Below are positions 5,216 to 5,541 of a DNA stretch of 5,541 nt, one piece after another. Under the pieces are notes generated by a model. The model saw only the letters and a list, made by a program, of their open reading frames with translations, searched no databases and was not told where the DNA came from. Numbering within the stretch: position 1 is the first letter of the stretch; each line of letters starts with the position of its first letter. The stretch is from Pseudomonadota bacterium (GTDB lineage: Bacteria; Pseudomonadota; Gammaproteobacteria; Burkholderiales; Thiobacillaceae), in NCBI GenBank assembly GCA_021802595.1, contig JAJZRT010000294.1, positions 1-5,541 on the forward strand, written 5' to 3'. The position numbers and the translations under genes are program-made.

Positions 5216-5475
5216 TAAGCGCCACGAGCCGAGGGGAAGGCGATCCCGGCCGGGGCATTCCCCGGCGGGGTGCCATCTCCGGAAAACGGGCCACATGCCC
5301 TGCGAACCGGCCCGGGCACCGGTTGGAACGTTCGGGGATCGGGCCAATACCGGCGGCCGGCTACGGCATGCCTCCAAAACCGCGCGCAATCCCCTGCCGC
5401 ACGGATGCCTTGGCAGGCGGGCGGGTGCCGGATCGGGCAGCCTCGCCGCGGCCGGGCAACAACATTAATCCGTGC
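5216..5475. other. GC-rich gap with hairpins upstream of the last gene
   Basis: No gene is supported. The stretch has a perfect 7-bp stem with a four-base loop (GCCGGGG 5249-5255, CCCCGGC 5260-5266) and a 6-bp stem (AACCGG 5305-5310, CCGGTT 5319-5324). Neither is followed by a T-run. No clear promoter for the gene at 5487 is visible. It separates two divergently read transcripts. Confidence 0.45.
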
Positions 5476-5480
5476 GAGGA
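5476..5480 (+). promoter_or_regulatory. Ribosome-binding site of the gene starting at 5487
   Basis: GAGGA stands six bases before the ATG at 5487, good Shine-Dalgarno spacing. It selects that frame over the ATG at 5480, whose frame closes after ten codons. Confidence 0.55.
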
Positions 5481-5486
5481 TGAGTG

Positions 5487-5541
5487 ATGATCAGCACGAA
5501 TGCACCGGGTGATCGTGTTGCCATGCGCGATGACTGGCACG
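5487..5541 (+). CDS. Start of an unidentified gene, cut by the window edge
   Basis: The ATG at 5487 opens a frame that reads M-I-S-T-N-A-P-G-D-R-V-A-M-R-D-D-W-H and continues past the last base. It is backed by a well-spaced ribosome-binding site and lies divergent from the Sel1 pair, in a position where a gene is expected. Eighteen residues cannot identify a family. The M-R-D-D-W pattern recalls the N termini of some SAM-dependent methyltransferases, but that is a guess. There is no signal peptide in the visible part, so a cytoplasmic product is likely. Confidence 0.5.
   Translation, partial: MISTNAPGDRVAMRDDWH

Noticed and set aside
4936..5487. Open frame of 183 codons on the plus strand
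   Set aside because: It overlaps the start of the minus-strand Sel1-like gene and its promoter region, and its translation has no recognisable feature.

Overview
The window is GC-rich DNA with densely open frames, signal peptides ending in A-x-A, an outer-membrane beta-barrel and a periplasmic c-type cytochrome. This points to a Gram-negative proteobacterium. The Crp-like regulator subtype (A-E-A-S...H-C-D-A) and the small PstS-like protein behind a porin suggest a betaproteobacterium or a close gammaproteobacterium; that placement is inference. There is no rRNA, tRNA, CRISPR array or recognisable insertion sequence.

Layout. (1) 1-1092, plus strand: the 3' end of an outer-membrane porin-like gene, then 13 bp later a complete small PstS-like periplasmic protein, probably one operon. 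(2) 1093-1416: no convincing gene, but notable structure: two interleaved inverted repeats with pseudoknot topology (1310-1355) and a perfect 8-3-8 palindrome (1365-1383). (3) 1417-2004, minus strand: a Crp/Fnr-family regulator with an intact sensor barrel but an abnormal, shortened DNA-binding end. It is divergent from (4) 2143-2646, plus strand: a secreted single-haem protein with C-V-A-C-H near its C terminus, resembling cytochrome c'/c-556. (5) 2647-3183: 537 bp with no recognisable gene. (6) 3184-5075, minus strand: two adjacent paralogous exported proteins, each with a signal peptide, one Sel1-like helical repeat and a long Ala/Arg/Lys/Glu-rich coiled coil. The upstream paralogue (4134-5075) has an extra four-cysteine C-terminal domain; the downstream one (3184-3954) stops just after a short motif that begins that domain. 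(7) 5076-5486: the upstream region of the Sel1 pair, with an AT-rich promoter-like island, a small palindrome and GC-rich hairpins. (8) 5487-5541, plus strand: the first codons of a gene with a good ribosome-binding site that runs out of the window.

How the parts may work together. The porin and PstS-like pair fits outer-membrane passage plus periplasmic binding of a small anion, though the substrate is not shown. The divergent Crp-like/cytochrome pair looks like a regulator controlling its neighbour in redox or nitric oxide biology. The two Sel1/coiled-coil proteins look like a periplasmic scaffold pair of unknown role and are the least explained part of the window.
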